A stretch of 64,000 nt of DNA from Pseudomonadota bacterium. GTDB lineage: Bacteria; Pseudomonadota; Alphaproteobacteria; Dongiales; Dongiaceae. Both the position numbers and the translations under genes were made by a program. The notes beneath the pieces are model-generated. The model made no database searches. It was given only the letters and a program-made list of their open reading frames with translations, and was not told where the DNA came from. The stretch lies in assembly GCA_021792365.1 (NCBI GenBank), contig JAJYUT010000009.1, positions 162,817-226,816 of the forward strand, given 5' to 3'. Shown in pieces: positions 52,214 through 60,427 of this stretch (its first letter is position 1; every line of letters starts with the position of its first letter).

Positions 52214-53953
52214 ATGGTCGAAGAGACCGCCCAGCGCCGGCTTGTTGCCATCCTCGCCGCCGACGTAGTCGGCTACACCCGCCTCATGGAGCAAGATGAG
52301 CCGGGCACGCTGGCAGCCCTGAAGGAGCGGCTGAGCGGCATCCTGGCGCCGCTCGTGGCCGGACACCGCGGTCGCATCGTCAAGCTCATGGGCGATGGCG
52401 TGCTCGTCGAGTTCGCCAGTGCGGTGCAAGCCGTCAGATGCGCAGTCGAGCTGCAAAAACAGATGGCCGCGGCAAACGAGGGGCAAGTCGAAGGGCGCCG
52501 TATCGTGCTGCGCCTCGGCATCAACCTCGGCGATGTGATCGTCGAGGGCGATGACCTCTATGGCGACGGTGTCAACATCGCATCGCGCTTGCAGGCGCTG
52601 GCAGAGCCTGGCGGCATTTGGATCGCCGGCAACGTGCATGACCAGGTCGAAACTAAGCTGGCCCTTCCTTACGAGGACCTGGGCCAGCGCGACATCCGCA
52701 ACATGGCGCGACCAGTGCGTGCCTATCGTATCGCTACCGGCGCCAGCGGTTCGGCCGCGCCGACGCAGCGCGAGACGCCAGCGGCCACCAATCCCTCCAT
52801 CGCCGTACTGCCTTTCACCAACATGAGCGGCGATCCCGAGCAGCAGTATTTCAGCGACGGCATCACCGAGGACGTCATTACCGAACTGACGCGCTACCGG
52901 CAATTGTTTGTCATCGGCGGAAACTCCTCATTTCCCTCCCGTGACGTGCCTGTCAACGTAGCTGAAGCGGGACGAAAGCTCGGGGCGGAATATGTCGTTG
53001 AGGGCAGCGTGCGAAGGGCAGGTGACCGCGTCCGTGTGACTGCCCAACTAACTGATAGCGCGACCGGCCGCCGCCTGTGGGCCGAACGCTATGACCGGGG
53101 CTCGGAAGACATCTTTGCTGTCCAGGACGATGTAACCCAAAGCATCGTAGCGGCACTGCTCGGACAGGTCGAGGACGCGGGGGCGCAGCGGGCTAAACGC
53201 AAGTATCCAGAAAGTTTGGCCGCCTACGACTACCTGCTGCGTGGCCTCGAGCTTCAACAGCGGCAGACCAGGGAAGACCTTCCGGCGGCGCGACAGATGT
53301 TCGAAAGGGCGGCCGATATCGATCCGGCCTTTGCGTCGGCGTACGCCGGTCTCGCCTTGGTCGATCAGGACGAGTGGGATTTCGTGGGCTCGGCTGCATT
53401 GCTTGATCGAGCCTTGGAAAACGCACAGAAGGCGGTCGCGCTCGACGACGATAGCGCGCTATGTCACGTTGTCTTAGGTTATGTCTGCTTGTGGGCGAAG
53501 CAACTGGATAGGGCGGAATTTCATCAACTCCGAGCATTTACCCTTAATCCGAACTATGCCCATATCATTGCCCATATGGGACTGCTCTCGACCTATATCG
53601 GAAAGCCCGCGGACGGAATCCAATGGCTCAACAAAGCCCTTCGCCTCAACCCATATCCGCCGAGCTGGTATCGAGGCTTTCTCGGGATGGCGCAGTATGC
53701 CGCGCGTGAGTATGCCGCGGCGGTCGCGAGTCTCAATCCAATGATCGCTCCCTATCCTTGGGATCGCATGTATTCGGCGGCTAGTTATGGGCAGTTAAAT
53801 CGGACCGAGCAAGCGCAGGCGCAGCTCGCCGACTGGCGCAAACTGCGCTCGCGGGATTCGTTGCTCGAATACGCGACGACCGAGCCATTCAGGGATCTCG
53901 CGGACCTCGAGCACCTCCTTGAGGGTCTGCGCAAGGCGGGCGCGCCGGAGTAA
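52214..53953 (+). CDS. Class III adenylate/guanylate cyclase with TolB-like and TPR regions
   Basis: Residues 8-175 form a cyclase domain with metal aspartates D17 (LAADVVGYTRLM) and D61 (VKLMGDGVLVEF), and YGDGVNIASRLQ with the Asn/Arg pair. A TolB-like part follows (IAVLPFTNMSGDPEQQYFSD), then TPR units to GLRKAGAPE. It should make cAMP or cGMP. The 579-residue protein has no membrane segment. A broken copy of its start lies just upstream. Base composition is slightly more AT-rich than its neighbours, which may point to transfer. Confidence 0.88.
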   Translation: MVEETAQRRLVAILAADVVGYTRLMEQDEPGTLAALKERLSGILAPLVAGHRGRIVKLMGDGVLVEFASAVQAVRCAVELQKQMAAANEGQVEGRRIVLRLGINLGDVIVEGDDLYGDGVNIASRLQALAEPGGIWIAGNVHDQVETKLALPYEDLGQRDIRNMARPVRAYRIATGASGSAAPTQRETPAATNPSIAVLPFTNMSGDPEQQYFSDGITEDVITELTRYRQLFVIGGNSSFPSRDVPVNVAEAGRKLGAEYVVEGSVRRAGDRVRVTAQLTDSATGRRLWAERYDRGSEDIFAVQDDVTQSIVAALLGQVEDAGAQRAKRKYPESLAAYDYLLRGLELQQRQTREDLPAARQMFERAADIDPAFASAYAGLALVDQDEWDFVGSAALLDRALENAQKAVALDDDSALCHVVLGYVCLWAKQLDRAEFHQLRAFTLNPNYAHIIAHMGLLSTYIGKPADGIQWLNKALRLNPYPPSWYRGFLGMAQYAAREYAAAVASLNPMIAPYPWDRMYSAASYGQLNRTEQAQAQLADWRKLRSRDSLLEYATTEPFRDLADLEHLLEGLRKAGAPE

Positions 53954-54081
53954 CCTCAGCGCTTGTCATTTGGCGCTGGTCCGCAACTGGCACCTCTCGG
54001 AAGCGGCCTTGCGTCCAGTCTCCGTCTGCTAGGAGTTCCGCATCCGACATATACGGAAGCTTGCGCTCGACGGAGGATGCC

Positions 54082-54822
54082 TCAAGGCAGCTCCAAATCC
54101 CGCACGCCGTCGCCGAAGAAGGCCTGCGGCAATGACGAGGCTTCCGACAGCTCCGATTCCTTGAGCCGCACGCAGGTCTGGGTGCGGTCGAACAATTGCC
54201 GCCAGGTCTTCGATTTGGGCCAGGCGCCGATCAGGCATTCGTCGAAATAGGTGAGCTCGAACTCCGCGCCGCAGCCGAAGGAGACGCGGTCCTCCCGCGC
54301 GGCGGTCAGCCAGATGCGGTTGTCGCCCGTGCTGGCGCGCCCAATGAACACGCCGGAATGGCAGGCGCTCACCACCACCACGGTCGGGCGCGCGCCGCAT
54401 TGCGCATCGAGGATGCGGTCGAGCCGGCCGGGCGAGAGGTTGCGCTCCGCATCCTGGTCCTCGCGCAGATAGAGCCCCTTCTCCGTGCCGTGCGAGGTCA
54501 TGAAGACGAAGCAGCCCGCCGCCGCGGAGCCCTTCAGCGCGCCGTCGATGTTGCGCGCGCTGGCAAGGGCGCGGGTGGGCGCGCTGAGGCGGCGGTCGGA
54601 GGTCAGGCGATAGAGCTCGATGCCCGCCTTGCCGCGCAGCAGCTCGGTCAGCCGGTCGACCGCGTTGTCGAACACCGCCGCGGAATCGTCCCCCGCCACC
54701 AGCAGCACGCGCCAGCTCTCGAGCTTCGCGCCCTCCGCGCTGGCCGCCGGCAACATCGCCGCCAGCGCCAGCGCCACGCCGGTCATCGCGCCACGTAGTC
54801 TCTGTCCCATCATGCCGTCCAT
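54082..54822 (-). CDS. Secreted C13-family (legumain-like) cysteine peptidase
   Basis: The 246-residue protein starts with a signal peptide (residues 12-29, ending ASAEG). The catalytic dyad is H111 in FMTSHGTEKG and C154 in VVVVSACHSGVFIG, the layout of bacterial C13 peptidases. The sequence ITAA-like LTAAREDRVSFGCG follows the cysteine. It would act in the periplasm, and substrates are unknown. The start overlaps the end of the mocR gene by 13 bases. Two fragments of the same gene type lie elsewhere in the window. Confidence 0.82.
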   Translation of the reverse strand: MDGMMGQRLRGAMTGVALALAAMLPAASAEGAKLESWRVLLVAGDDSAAVFDNAVDRLTELLRGKAGIELYRLTSDRRLSAPTRALASARNIDGALKGSAAAGCFVFMTSHGTEKGLYLREDQDAERNLSPGRLDRILDAQCGARPTVVVVSACHSGVFIGRASTGDNRIWLTAAREDRVSFGCGAEFELTYFDECLIGAWPKSKTWRQLFDRTQTCVRLKESELSEASSLPQAFFGDGVRDLELP

Positions 54823-56303
54823 ATCTCCCTCAACCTGCGCAAGGCCGGCGCCACCAGGTGCTCCGGCGCGGCAGCATAGCCGAACATCAGGCCCTGCGGA
54901 CCGTCGCCGAACAGATCATAATCGGATAGCGCGGCGAGTTGGATCCCCGCGCGCGCGGCCGCTTCGGCCAGCGCCTTGTCCTGGCGGCCGCGGAGCCGCC
55001 GCCCGATCCGCCCCACCAGGTGCAGCCCGCTCTCCTCCGCGCGGAAGGCGACGAGGCCCTTGAGATGCGTCTCCGCCGCGTCGAGGAAGGAGCGCTGGCG
55101 GGCGGCGTAGACCTGGCGCATGCGCCTCACATGGGCGGCGAGGTGGCCGGAGCGGAACAACGCCGCGAGCGCGGGCTGCGCCACCATCGAGGGCTGGTCG
55201 TCCAGCCGTGTGCGCAGGCGGCGGAAGCTCTCCGCGAGCTGCGGCGGCGCGACCAGGTAGCCGAGGCGCAGGCTGGGGAACAGCAGCTTGGAGAGCGTGC
55301 CGACATAGATCACGCGGTTGTCGGCATCGAGGCTCTTCAGCGCCGCCAGCGGCCGCCCGGCATAGCGGTACTCGCTGTCGTAATCGTCCTCCAGGATCCA
55401 GGCTCCCGCCGCGCGCGCCCAGTCGAGCAGCATGAGCCGCCGCTGCAGCGACAGCGCGACGCCGAGCGGGAACTGGTGCGAAGGCGCGACGCAGACCAGG
55501 CGCGCCTTGCCGGCGGCGCTGCGACCGGTCGCGACGTCAAGGCCTTCGTCATCCACCGGCACGCCGACCACCTCGGCGCCGTTGGCGGCGAGCACGACGC
55601 GGATGCCGGGATAGCCGGGATTCTCCATCCACACCTGGTCGCCGGGATCGAGCAGCAGGCGGCAGGTGAGGTCGAGCGCCTGGCGGATGCCGCTCACCAC
55701 CAGCACGTGCTCGGGATCGCAGGCGATGCCGCGCGCCTCGCCGAGATAGGTCGCGATCGCCGCGCGCAAGGCGGGATGGCCGCCGGGATCGCCGCCGGCC
55801 GGCAGCCTCGCATCGGGCCGGCGCCAGGCGCGCGCCAGCAGCCGGGCCCACAGGTCGAAGGGGAACAGGCTGACATCCGGCACGCCGGTCGCGAAGCAGC
55901 CGGGCCAGAGCGCGCTGTCGCGGCGATTGGCGGCGATCGGCCCGGCGCTCGCCGCGTCGCGGGCGCGCAGGCCGAGCCGCGGGCGCTGCGGCGCTGCGGG
56001 CGGCGTGGCCTGCTGCGGCTCGCGCGTGGTCGGCAGATCCTCTGCGACGAAGACGCCGGAGCGGTGGCGCAGTGCGAGGAACCCTTCGCTGGCGAGCTGG
56101 TCATAGGCGGTGAGCACGGTGTTGCGCGAGATGCCGAGCTCCTCCGCCAAGGCGCGGGTCGCGGGCAGGCGGGCGCCGGGCCGGAGCCGCCCGTCGAGCA
56201 CCGCCTGGCGGAGCTGGCGATAGAGGCGCTGGAACAGGGGCGCCTCCCCCTCCCCGTCCAACGCCAACGGCAGCAGGGAACCCGTGCCCGCCTTACGCGC
56301 CAT
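54810..56303 (-). CDS. MocR/PdxR-type regulator (GntR helix-turn-helix fused to aminotransferase fold)
   Basis: The first 75 residues are a GntR winged helix (RLPATRALAEELGISRNTVL, then AYDQLASEGFL). The rest is a PLP aminotransferase fold, with the PLP lysine in YVGTLSKLLFPSLRLGY. PdxR-type proteins sense PLP and control vitamin B6 genes. The gene is divergent from a pyridoxamine-phosphate-oxidase-like gene, the typical target layout, with repeated ATTCTGG sequences between them. It overlaps the C13 peptidase gene. Confidence 0.88.
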   Translation of the reverse strand: MARKAGTGSLLPLALDGEGEAPLFQRLYRQLRQAVLDGRLRPGARLPATRALAEELGISRNTVLTAYDQLASEGFLALRHRSGVFVAEDLPTTREPQQATPPAAPQRPRLGLRARDAASAGPIAANRRDSALWPGCFATGVPDVSLFPFDLWARLLARAWRRPDARLPAGGDPGGHPALRAAIATYLGEARGIACDPEHVLVVSGIRQALDLTCRLLLDPGDQVWMENPGYPGIRVVLAANGAEVVGVPVDDEGLDVATGRSAAGKARLVCVAPSHQFPLGVALSLQRRLMLLDWARAAGAWILEDDYDSEYRYAGRPLAALKSLDADNRVIYVGTLSKLLFPSLRLGYLVAPPQLAESFRRLRTRLDDQPSMVAQPALAALFRSGHLAAHVRRMRQVYAARQRSFLDAAETHLKGLVAFRAEESGLHLVGRIGRRLRGRQDKALAEAAARAGIQLAALSDYDLFGDGPQGLMFGYAAAPEHLVAPALRRLREIWTA

Positions 56304-56322
56304 GCGTGAAAAATCCTGCGTA

Positions 56323-56372
56323 ATTCTGGTATCCTATACATTACGATTCTGGCGCTTTCGATGGAACTAGAA
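56323..56372. promoter_or_regulatory. Repeated ATTCTGG motifs between mocR and the PNPOx gene
   Basis: ATTCTGG occurs as a direct repeat at 56323-56329 and 56346-56352, 23 bases apart. A related copy is inverted near 56366-56372 (CTAGAAT). Direct repeats of this spacing are typical of MocR/PdxR binding sites. Confidence 0.5.
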
Positions 56373-56415
56373 TTGCCGGACAGTCGCCCGGAATCGCGAC
56401 CCCGAGAGGACCCCG

Positions 56416-57126
56416 ATGACCGCCTTCAATCCCACCCAGCGTTCCAAGGTGAAACGCCTGCACGAGCGCGGCCGCTATGACGAGGAGAGCGTGTTCGCGA
56501 TCCTCGATGCCGGGCTCGTCGCCCATATCGGCTACGTGATCGACGGCCAGCCTTACGTGACGCCGACGGCCTATTGGCGGCGCGGACGGCGGCTCTACTG
56601 GCACGGCTCGTCCGCCAGCCGCATGCTGCGCACGCAGAAGGACGGCATCCCGGTCTGCGTCACCGTCAGCCTGCTCGATGGGCTGGTGGTCGCGCGCTCC
56701 GGCTTCCATCACTCGATCAACTATCGCGCGGTGATGGCGTTCGGCCGCGCGCGCATCGTCGAGGACGCGACGGAAAAGGAAGCGGAGCTCGACTACTTCG
56801 TCGAGCGCATCTATCCCGGCCACACAACGACCCTGCGCCCGAACAACAGCCAGGAGCTGAAGGCGACGACGCTGATCGCGATGGAGATCGAGGAAGCCTC
56901 CGCCAAGACCCGCACCGGCGCGCCGAAGGACGACGAGGAGGACTATGCGCTCGACATCTGGGCCGGCGTGGTGCCGATCCGGCAGGTGGTCGGCGCGATC
57001 GAGCGTGATCCGCGCCTGAAGCCCGGAATCGCTTTGCCCGCGCATCTCACGCGCTTCGCCGACGGCGCGCGATTCGATGCGCTGCTGTCGGAAAGCACGG
57101 AGAAGCTGGCGAAAGCCGCGGAGTAG
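56416..57126 (+). CDS. Pyridoxamine 5'-phosphate oxidase-like (split-barrel FMN) protein
   Basis: The 236-residue protein has the FMN split-barrel pattern: VAHIGYVIDGQPYVTPTAYW, LYWHGSSASRMLR, VCVTVSLLDGLVVARSGFHH and NYRAVMAFGRARIVED. It belongs to the pyridox_ox_2 type, where members range from B6 enzymes to NimA-like reductases. Its divergent neighbour is a MocR/PdxR-type regulator, which supports a link to vitamin B6. The exact reaction is not settled. Confidence 0.85.
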   Translation: MTAFNPTQRSKVKRLHERGRYDEESVFAILDAGLVAHIGYVIDGQPYVTPTAYWRRGRRLYWHGSSASRMLRTQKDGIPVCVTVSLLDGLVVARSGFHHSINYRAVMAFGRARIVEDATEKEAELDYFVERIYPGHTTTLRPNNSQELKATTLIAMEIEEASAKTRTGAPKDDEEDYALDIWAGVVPIRQVVGAIERDPRLKPGIALPAHLTRFADGARFDALLSESTEKLAKAAE

Positions 57127-57207
57127 CACGAGATCGCCAAGCGGCGAGTTGCGCCGGACACGATCGGCTGATCTTGCTACGATCTCCCGCAAAGACGGAG
57201 ATCGAAC

Positions 57208-57615
57208 ATGACCGGTCGCGCGGGCGCTTCAAGAGCCGTTCTGGTCAAGGCCACGCCGCAATTGTTTGTCGCCGACATTGCAGCATCATGTGCTTTCTTC
57301 ACAAGCAAGCTCGGCTTCGCGGTCGAGTTCGTCTACGGCGAGCCGCCATTCTATGGGCAGGTGGCGCGCGATAGCGCGTCGCTTGCGCTGCGGCATGTGG
57401 ACCGGCCGGTCCGCGACGCCATCGCAAGAGCTATGAAAGCCGACATCGACATGCTGGCGGCCAGCCTATCGGTCAATGACGTGACGGCGCTGTTTCGCGA
57501 GTACCAGCAAGCCGGCGCGCCATTCCACCAAACGCTGCGCACCGAGCCGTGGGGCGCGCAGACCTTCATCGTCACCGACCCCGACGGCAATCTTCTGCTG
57601 TTTGCGGGGGCTTAA
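57208..57615 (+). CDS. VOC/glyoxalase-fold protein (bleomycin-resistance-like)
   Basis: The 135-residue protein shows the VOC pattern: TPQLFVADIAASCAFFTSKL, LGFAVEFVYGEPPFYGQVAR, LSVNDVTALFREYQQAGAPF and TFIVTDPDGNLLLFAG. Such proteins bind a metal or small drug or act as glyoxalase-like enzymes. The final metal-ligand position (PDGNLLLF) is kept. It overlaps the convergent nuclease-like gene by four bases. Confidence 0.87.
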   Translation: MTGRAGASRAVLVKATPQLFVADIAASCAFFTSKLGFAVEFVYGEPPFYGQVARDSASLALRHVDRPVRDAIARAMKADIDMLAASLSVNDVTALFREYQQAGAPFHQTLRTEPWGAQTFIVTDPDGNLLLFAGA

Positions 57616-58646
57616 TCGCGCCAGCCGATCTCGGCAGCGACGGGGAGATGATCGGAATCGGTCTCAGGCCCGGCGGAGAAGTTGGTCACAATGAGGTCGC
57701 CGCGGGCGAGGATATGGTCGATCGGCAGGCGCAAGGGCCAGGGCAGCGAAGATGGCCAGCTCGTTGCCCAGCCGGCATGGTTATCGAGGCCGGTCCGGTC
57801 GCGGAAGGCACGCTGCACGCGGCTCCATGGCACGCCGTTGAGATCGCCCATCAGGATGAGGTCGCGCGGCTGGCGGTTGACATACTTGGCGAGCAGGCCA
57901 GCCTGCCCCGCTTGCCGGCTCAGCGGCAGGCCCTCGGCCATGTAGGCGGCGCGCTCCGGGTCCTCTTTGCCCCACTGGCTGTCGACGCTTGCGAAAACGG
58001 GCCGGAACCAATGCGCCGCGATCACGGTGACCGGGCGGCCGTGCCAGGTGATCTCGCCGCTGGCGATGATCGGCGTCGCTTTCCAGATCCGGCCCGCGAA
58101 GGGCTTCGCGATCGGCAGCTTCGACAGCAGCATCGTCAGGCATTCCGGATCCGTGTCGAAGCAATCGACCTGATACGGGTATTTCGCGCGCAGGGAGCCG
58201 AGGGCCGGGCGCCAGTCCGGCGTCACCTCGATCAGGCCGATCACAGCGGCATCGCTGGCAAGCAGGGCTTCGACGGTGCGGTCGTGGCCCGCCGCGGAAT
58301 GCCAGAGATTGGCCGACACCACCTTGAGCCGCGCCGGGTCGGCGACCACGGCCGCCGCACCGCGATGCGCGAGGATCGGCCAGGACAAGGTGACGGCGAG
58401 CGCGGCCAGGAGGAGAAGCGGCAGCCAGCGCCGCAGCAGCAGCGCCATGAAGGCGACGAGGATCGCGGCGGCGGTCAACTGGATCGCGAACTCCTCCAGC
58501 ACAGCGAGCAGCGGCGCGCGCGGCTGATACCAGATGATCGCCTGGCACAGCAGGAGCGCCGCCGCGCCGCTCCACAGGAGCAGCGACCAGATGCCCCGCG
58601 CGCGGCGCGGCCGCCGCCAGACGCGTTCAGCTGCAAGATCAGTCAT
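57612..58646 (-). CDS. Membrane-anchored endonuclease/exonuclease/phosphatase-family protein
   Basis: Three hydrophobic segments lie in the first 100 residues. The C-terminal domain has the EEP motifs: SANLWH, the metal Glu in AVIGLIEVTPDW, HWFRPVF, LMGDLNGVPWSRV and the catalytic SDHLPVAAEIGW. EEP enzymes cleave phosphodiester or phosphate bonds in nucleic acids or lipids. The membrane anchor suggests action at the cell envelope, possibly periplasmic. The 344-residue protein is complete. Confidence 0.88.
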   Translation of the reverse strand: MTDLAAERVWRRPRRARGIWSLLLWSGAAALLLCQAIIWYQPRAPLLAVLEEFAIQLTAAAILVAFMALLLRRWLPLLLLAALAVTLSWPILAHRGAAAVVADPARLKVVSANLWHSAAGHDRTVEALLASDAAVIGLIEVTPDWRPALGSLRAKYPYQVDCFDTDPECLTMLLSKLPIAKPFAGRIWKATPIIASGEITWHGRPVTVIAAHWFRPVFASVDSQWGKEDPERAAYMAEGLPLSRQAGQAGLLAKYVNRQPRDLILMGDLNGVPWSRVQRAFRDRTGLDNHAGWATSWPSSLPWPLRLPIDHILARGDLIVTNFSAGPETDSDHLPVAAEIGWRD

Positions 58647-58775
58647 GCCATCCTTCTCGATTGGCCGTGCGGATCATGGTGCAGAAAGATGGAGTGCATG
58701 AGGGCGATAAAATGTGTCGCTTTTCGGGCCAGGCGGTGATGTCACGGAGATATTGCGGGGCTCTTGCATGGTGAA

Positions 58776-58800
58776 CCCCTTCCCCCCTTGTGGGGAAAGG
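58776..58800. repeat. CCCCTTCCCC-type intergenic repeat, left copy
   Basis: CCCCTTCCCCCCTTGTGGGG can fold on itself and is complementary to the right copy at 58952-58992. Confidence 0.6.
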
Positions 58801-58951
58801 ATGCGGAGCCTTAGCGAGCGTTAGCGAGCTTAGGCGAAGCTGGATGGGGGGTGCCGCCGCACGAACGTTGCAAGGCAGGCACATGCAAACGGCACTCGCA
58901 CGCTTGCTGTAGTCTGGCATTCATCGCTCCCTATCGGACGTCGTGCGACGT

Positions 58952-58992
58952 CACCCCCCATCCCAACCTTCCCCCACAAGGGGGGAAGGGGT
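58952..58992. repeat. CCCCTTCCCC-type intergenic repeat, right copy (inverted)
   Basis: This copy runs from CACCCCCCATCCC to CAAGGGGGGAAGGGG. Its right part is the reverse complement of the left copy. The pair frames about 150 bases. Confidence 0.6.
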
Positions 58993-59123
58993 AGGTCTGT
59001 GTGCCGGACGATCGCGCGTGCTCTATGCGACAGCTCTTCACCCGCATGGAGGGGAAGAAGAGGCTCGTTCATATGTAATCGCCCCGCTTGCCTTCCTGCG
59101 CGTCGACGGGGCAATGTGCGGCG

Positions 59124-60254
59124 ATGGACACGATGGGGACTGATCGCGATACGGATTTGGCGGCGCATATCCGCGCGGCGCAGGTGCTGGTGCCGTGCCA
59201 CGATCTGGCGGCCGATCTCGCGTTCTTCACGGAGCGGCTGGGGTTCAGGGTCAATCTGATCTTCCCCGCGGATTCGCCGCAGGTCGCGGTGGTCTCGGGA
59301 CATGGGATCGCGTTGCGCCTCGAAGCCGCGAGCGCGCAGACGTCGCCGATCGCCCTGCGCCTGCTCTGCGACCGTGCAATGCTGCCAGCGGGGAGTCCGG
59401 ATGTGCTGACGGCGCCCGGCGGCACGCGCATCGAACTGGTGGAGGCGCGGCCGGCGGTCGCGATCCCGGAAGGCAGCCAGGAATTCGTGCTGACGCGCTT
59501 TGGCGAGTCGGAGGCGGGCGATGGCTGGGGCGTCGGCCGCGCGGGCATGCAGTACCGAGACCTGATCCCGAGCCGGCTGGGCGGGCGATTCATCGCCTCG
59601 CATATCCGCATTCCCGAAGGCGGACCGGTGCCGGATTACGTGCACTTCCACCGCATCCGCTTCCAGATGATCTATTGCAAGGCCGGCTGGGCGCGGCTGG
59701 TCTATGAGGATCAGGGCGCGCCGTTCCTGTTCCAGGCCGGCGATTGCGTGCTGCAACCGCCGGAGATCCGGCACCGCGTGCTGGAAGCCTCGGCCGGGCT
59801 GGAAGTAATCGAGATCGGCTGCCCCGCTTTACACGAGACCTTCGCCGATCACGCGATGAGCCTACCGACGCCGCACCTTCTGCCCGCGCGCGATTTCGGC
59901 GGCCAACTTTTCGTGCGCCATGTCGCGGCGGAAGCGCAATGGCTGCCCTGGCGCGGCGCGGGATTCGAGATGCGCGATACCGGGATCGAGGCGGCCACCG
60001 CTGGCCTTGCGAGCGCACGCGTGGTGCGGCCGCGCGGAAGCGCCGAGGTGAAGTTCGGCGCGCATGGCGGGGAGTTCCTGTTCCTCTTCGTGCTGGCGGG
60101 GGAGATGGGCCTCGATGTCGACCAATTCGGCCGGCATCGCTTGACGGCGAACGACAGTTGCGTCGTTCCGGCGGGCGTGAGCTACGCGCTGCAAGCGGAA
60201 CCTGGCGCCGAGATCCTGGAAGTGACGCTGCCGGCGGAACTGCCGCGGGCGTAG
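59124..60254 (+). CDS. VOC domain fused to two cupin domains
   Basis: The 376-residue protein starts with a VOC-like unit (VLVPCHDLAADLAFFTERLG to about residue 125). A first cupin follows (residues about 165-240; VPDYVHFHRIRFQMIYCKAG, then PPEIRHRVLE), then a second cupin toward the end (HGGEFLFLFVLAGEMGLDVD, VVPAGVSYALQ). Such fusions are probably metal-dependent enzymes of unknown substrate. I chose the ATG at 59124 (MDTMGTDRD); ATG 59133 is close and also possible. It appears to be a single gene. Confidence 0.75.
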   Translation: MDTMGTDRDTDLAAHIRAAQVLVPCHDLAADLAFFTERLGFRVNLIFPADSPQVAVVSGHGIALRLEAASAQTSPIALRLLCDRAMLPAGSPDVLTAPGGTRIELVEARPAVAIPEGSQEFVLTRFGESEAGDGWGVGRAGMQYRDLIPSRLGGRFIASHIRIPEGGPVPDYVHFHRIRFQMIYCKAGWARLVYEDQGAPFLFQAGDCVLQPPEIRHRVLEASAGLEVIEIGCPALHETFADHAMSLPTPHLLPARDFGGQLFVRHVAAEAQWLPWRGAGFEMRDTGIEAATAGLASARVVRPRGSAEVKFGAHGGEFLFLFVLAGEMGLDVDQFGRHRLTANDSCVVPAGVSYALQAEPGAEILEVTLPAELPRA

Positions 60255-60427
60255 CGACCATTGTTGATTGCGCTCAACCCGACCGTAGAGCCGGGGCGAA
60301 TGCGGGAATCCGCGTCTCATCCATGGCGACCCTGTCTCGCTTGGCGATCAAGCACCAACAGGACCCGCAAATGAAATGGCCTGCGACCAGCCGCTTGGTG
60401 ATAGTCAGCGATGGAATCAGCCAACGG

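Larger units (their letters stand above)
58647..59123. other. Gene-free stretch with inverted GC-rich repeats
   Basis: Two copies of the CCCCTTCCCC-type repeat lie in opposite orientation (58776-58800 and 58952-58992). Between them are direct repeats of TTAGCGAGC. No gene is supported. Confidence 0.55.
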
